Of a DNA stretch of 14,646 nucleotides, positions 14,143-14,646 are shown one piece after another; positions within the stretch are counted from its first letter, which is position 1, and the number at the start of each line of letters is the position of its first letter. Location of the stretch: assembly GCA_947169395.1 (NCBI GenBank), contig CAMVPJ010000026.1, positions 1 through 14,646 of the forward strand. The letters run 5' to 3'. Under the pieces are notes generated by a model. It did not search any database and was not told the origin of the DNA. It saw only the letters and a list, made by a program, of their open reading frames with translations. Source of the stretch: an uncultured Caryophanales bacterium. Its GTDB lineage: Bacteria; Bacillota_I; Bacilli_A; RF39; UBA660. Both the position numbers and the translations under genes were made by a program.

Positions 14143-14646
14143 TTACTTTTTCTTCAGTTGTCGATTCTTCCTTGCTTGAACAACGGCTCTCAATTTTTTT
14201 GAGTATTCTAGCTCTGCTTTTAAATAAATATTTTCTGCTTCCAACCTTTTAATTTTTTCATCTGGTGTTTCATTTTCTTTTTTCTTAACTATTTTAGACA
14301 TAGTTGATTGTCCTCTCTTTCGTTCAACTATATTATAACCGTTTTCTTTATAAATTTTAACCCATCTGTTTAATTGCCCATCACTCGACAGTCCAATATC
14401 TATAGCAACAGTTTTTAATGGTTCATGATTTTCTAATACTCTTTTAATTGCGTTTTCTTTAAATTCAGTTGAATATTTTTTATTATTATCATTCCTTTGT
14501 AAAATTTCTTTTCCATGTTTATCAATAAGTTTAACAGTATAATATATATTTTTTCTGCTTATACCATATAATTTAGATAAATAAGTAACCGACACTTTTT
14601 CTTTAACTTTATTATAAATTTCTAACTTTTTTTCATAATCTATTTT
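14143..14646 (-). CDS. IS3-family transposase OrfA (DNA-binding), 5' end outside window
   Basis: An open frame runs from the window edge to the TAA at 14143-14145. A GTG at 14593-14595 could be taken as a start, but the frame stays open upstream to base 14646 (K-I-D-Y-E-K-K-L-E-I-Y-N-K-V) with a helical, OrfA-like sequence, so the true start is beyond the window. Two helix-turn-helix segments are visible: V-T-Y-L-S-K-L-Y-G-I-S-R-K-N, and after K-Y-S-T-E-F-K a second with P-L-K-T-V-A-I-D-I-G-L-S. A leucine-zipper-like coiled coil follows (I-K-R-L-E-A-E-N-I-Y-L-K-A-E-L-E-Y), the usual multimerisation helix. OrfA alone binds the terminal repeats; with OrfB by -1 frameshift it makes the active transposase. 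Confidence 0.92.
   Translation of the reverse strand, partial: KIDYEKKLEIYNKVKEKVSVTYLSKLYGISRKNIYYTVKLIDKHGKEILQRNDNNKKYSTEFKENAIKRVLENHEPLKTVAIDIGLSSDGQLNRWVKIYKENGYNIVERKRGQSTMSKIVKKKENETPDEKIKRLEAENIYLKAELEYSKKLRAVVQARKNRQLKKK
14144..14152 (-). promoter_or_regulatory. Programmed -1 frameshift site joining orfA and orfB
   Basis: On the minus strand, orfA ends ...AAG AAA AAG TAA. Slipping back one base on the last AAG gives GTA AAT GTT GTT AGT GAA..., which reads V-N-V-V-S-E-L-R-Q-K-Y-P-L straight into OrfB. The residues made are typical of the IS150-group junction. The run is five As then G, one A short of the classical A-AAA-AAG heptamer. Confidence 0.75.

Larger units (their letters stand above)
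13260..14646 (-). mobile_element. IS3-family (IS150-like) insertion sequence, partial: right end and transposase genes
   Basis: A minus-strand element. Its right end is TGCCCCCCAAAAGTTGGACT (13260-13279), matching the TG...CA termini and the C-run plus AAAAGTTGGACTT type common in IS3-family ends of Bacillota. It contains orfB and orfA in the order expected, joined by a -1 frameshift. The left end and its inverted repeat lie past base 14646, so target duplication cannot be checked here. It interrupts the second ORF6N gene. Confidence 0.9.

Overview
The window looks like chromosome from a low-GC Gram-positive bacterium (Bacillota, possibly an uncultured gut lineage close to the Mollicutes/Erysipelotrichales border). 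The basis is very AT-rich coding DNA, strong AGGAG/AGGTG ribosome binding sites, an HrcA/CIRCE heat-shock system, and a Pgk, YitT and flippase set typical of Bacillota. TGA acts as a stop: no confident gene carries an in-frame TGA and tryptophan is TGG. Species cannot be fixed from the sequence.

Layout. Bases 1-481 are the 3' end of a secreted pseudopilin-like protein whose C-terminal domain ends in a C-type-lectin-like ...YVRPVITI tail. Next come a string of small perfect hairpins and a terminator (478-700). A diverged CIRCE operator overlaps a strong sigma-A promoter (699-741). This drives a heat-shock operon: hrcA, grpE, dnaK, a 56-residue RelB/DinJ-antitoxin-like ORF, pepF and dnaJ (783-7597), closed by a terminator. 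A full-length paralogue of the first pseudopilin follows (7714-8628). Then come pgk with a UPF0104/LPG-flippase membrane protein (8727-10909), and YitT with a GNAT acetyltransferase (11015-12484), each unit bounded by terminators. The last 2 kb is accessory and decaying: two tandem ORF6N-domain genes, the first frameshifted and the second cut by an IS3-family (IS150-like) element on the minus strand that runs off the window end.

How the genes work together. HrcA should repress the whole DnaK-GrpE-DnaJ machine through CIRCE. PepF, a cytosolic oligopeptidase, sits inside this operon and may clear peptides made during stress. Two pseudopilin paralogues bracket the operon.

The most notable signal is in the first pseudopilin. 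Eleven of 14 consecutive codons (374-415) end in C, in a gene where only 4 of the 124 preceding visible codons do. All 11 could arise from AAC by changes at A positions only, and the block lies just before the VRPV tail. This is the footprint expected of a diversity-generating retroelement variable region, although no template repeat or reverse transcriptase is in the window. Second is a GrpE with a 15-cysteine, metallothionein-like N-terminal extension. Third are coding palindromes in the ORF6N genes that keep their pairing despite different sequences.
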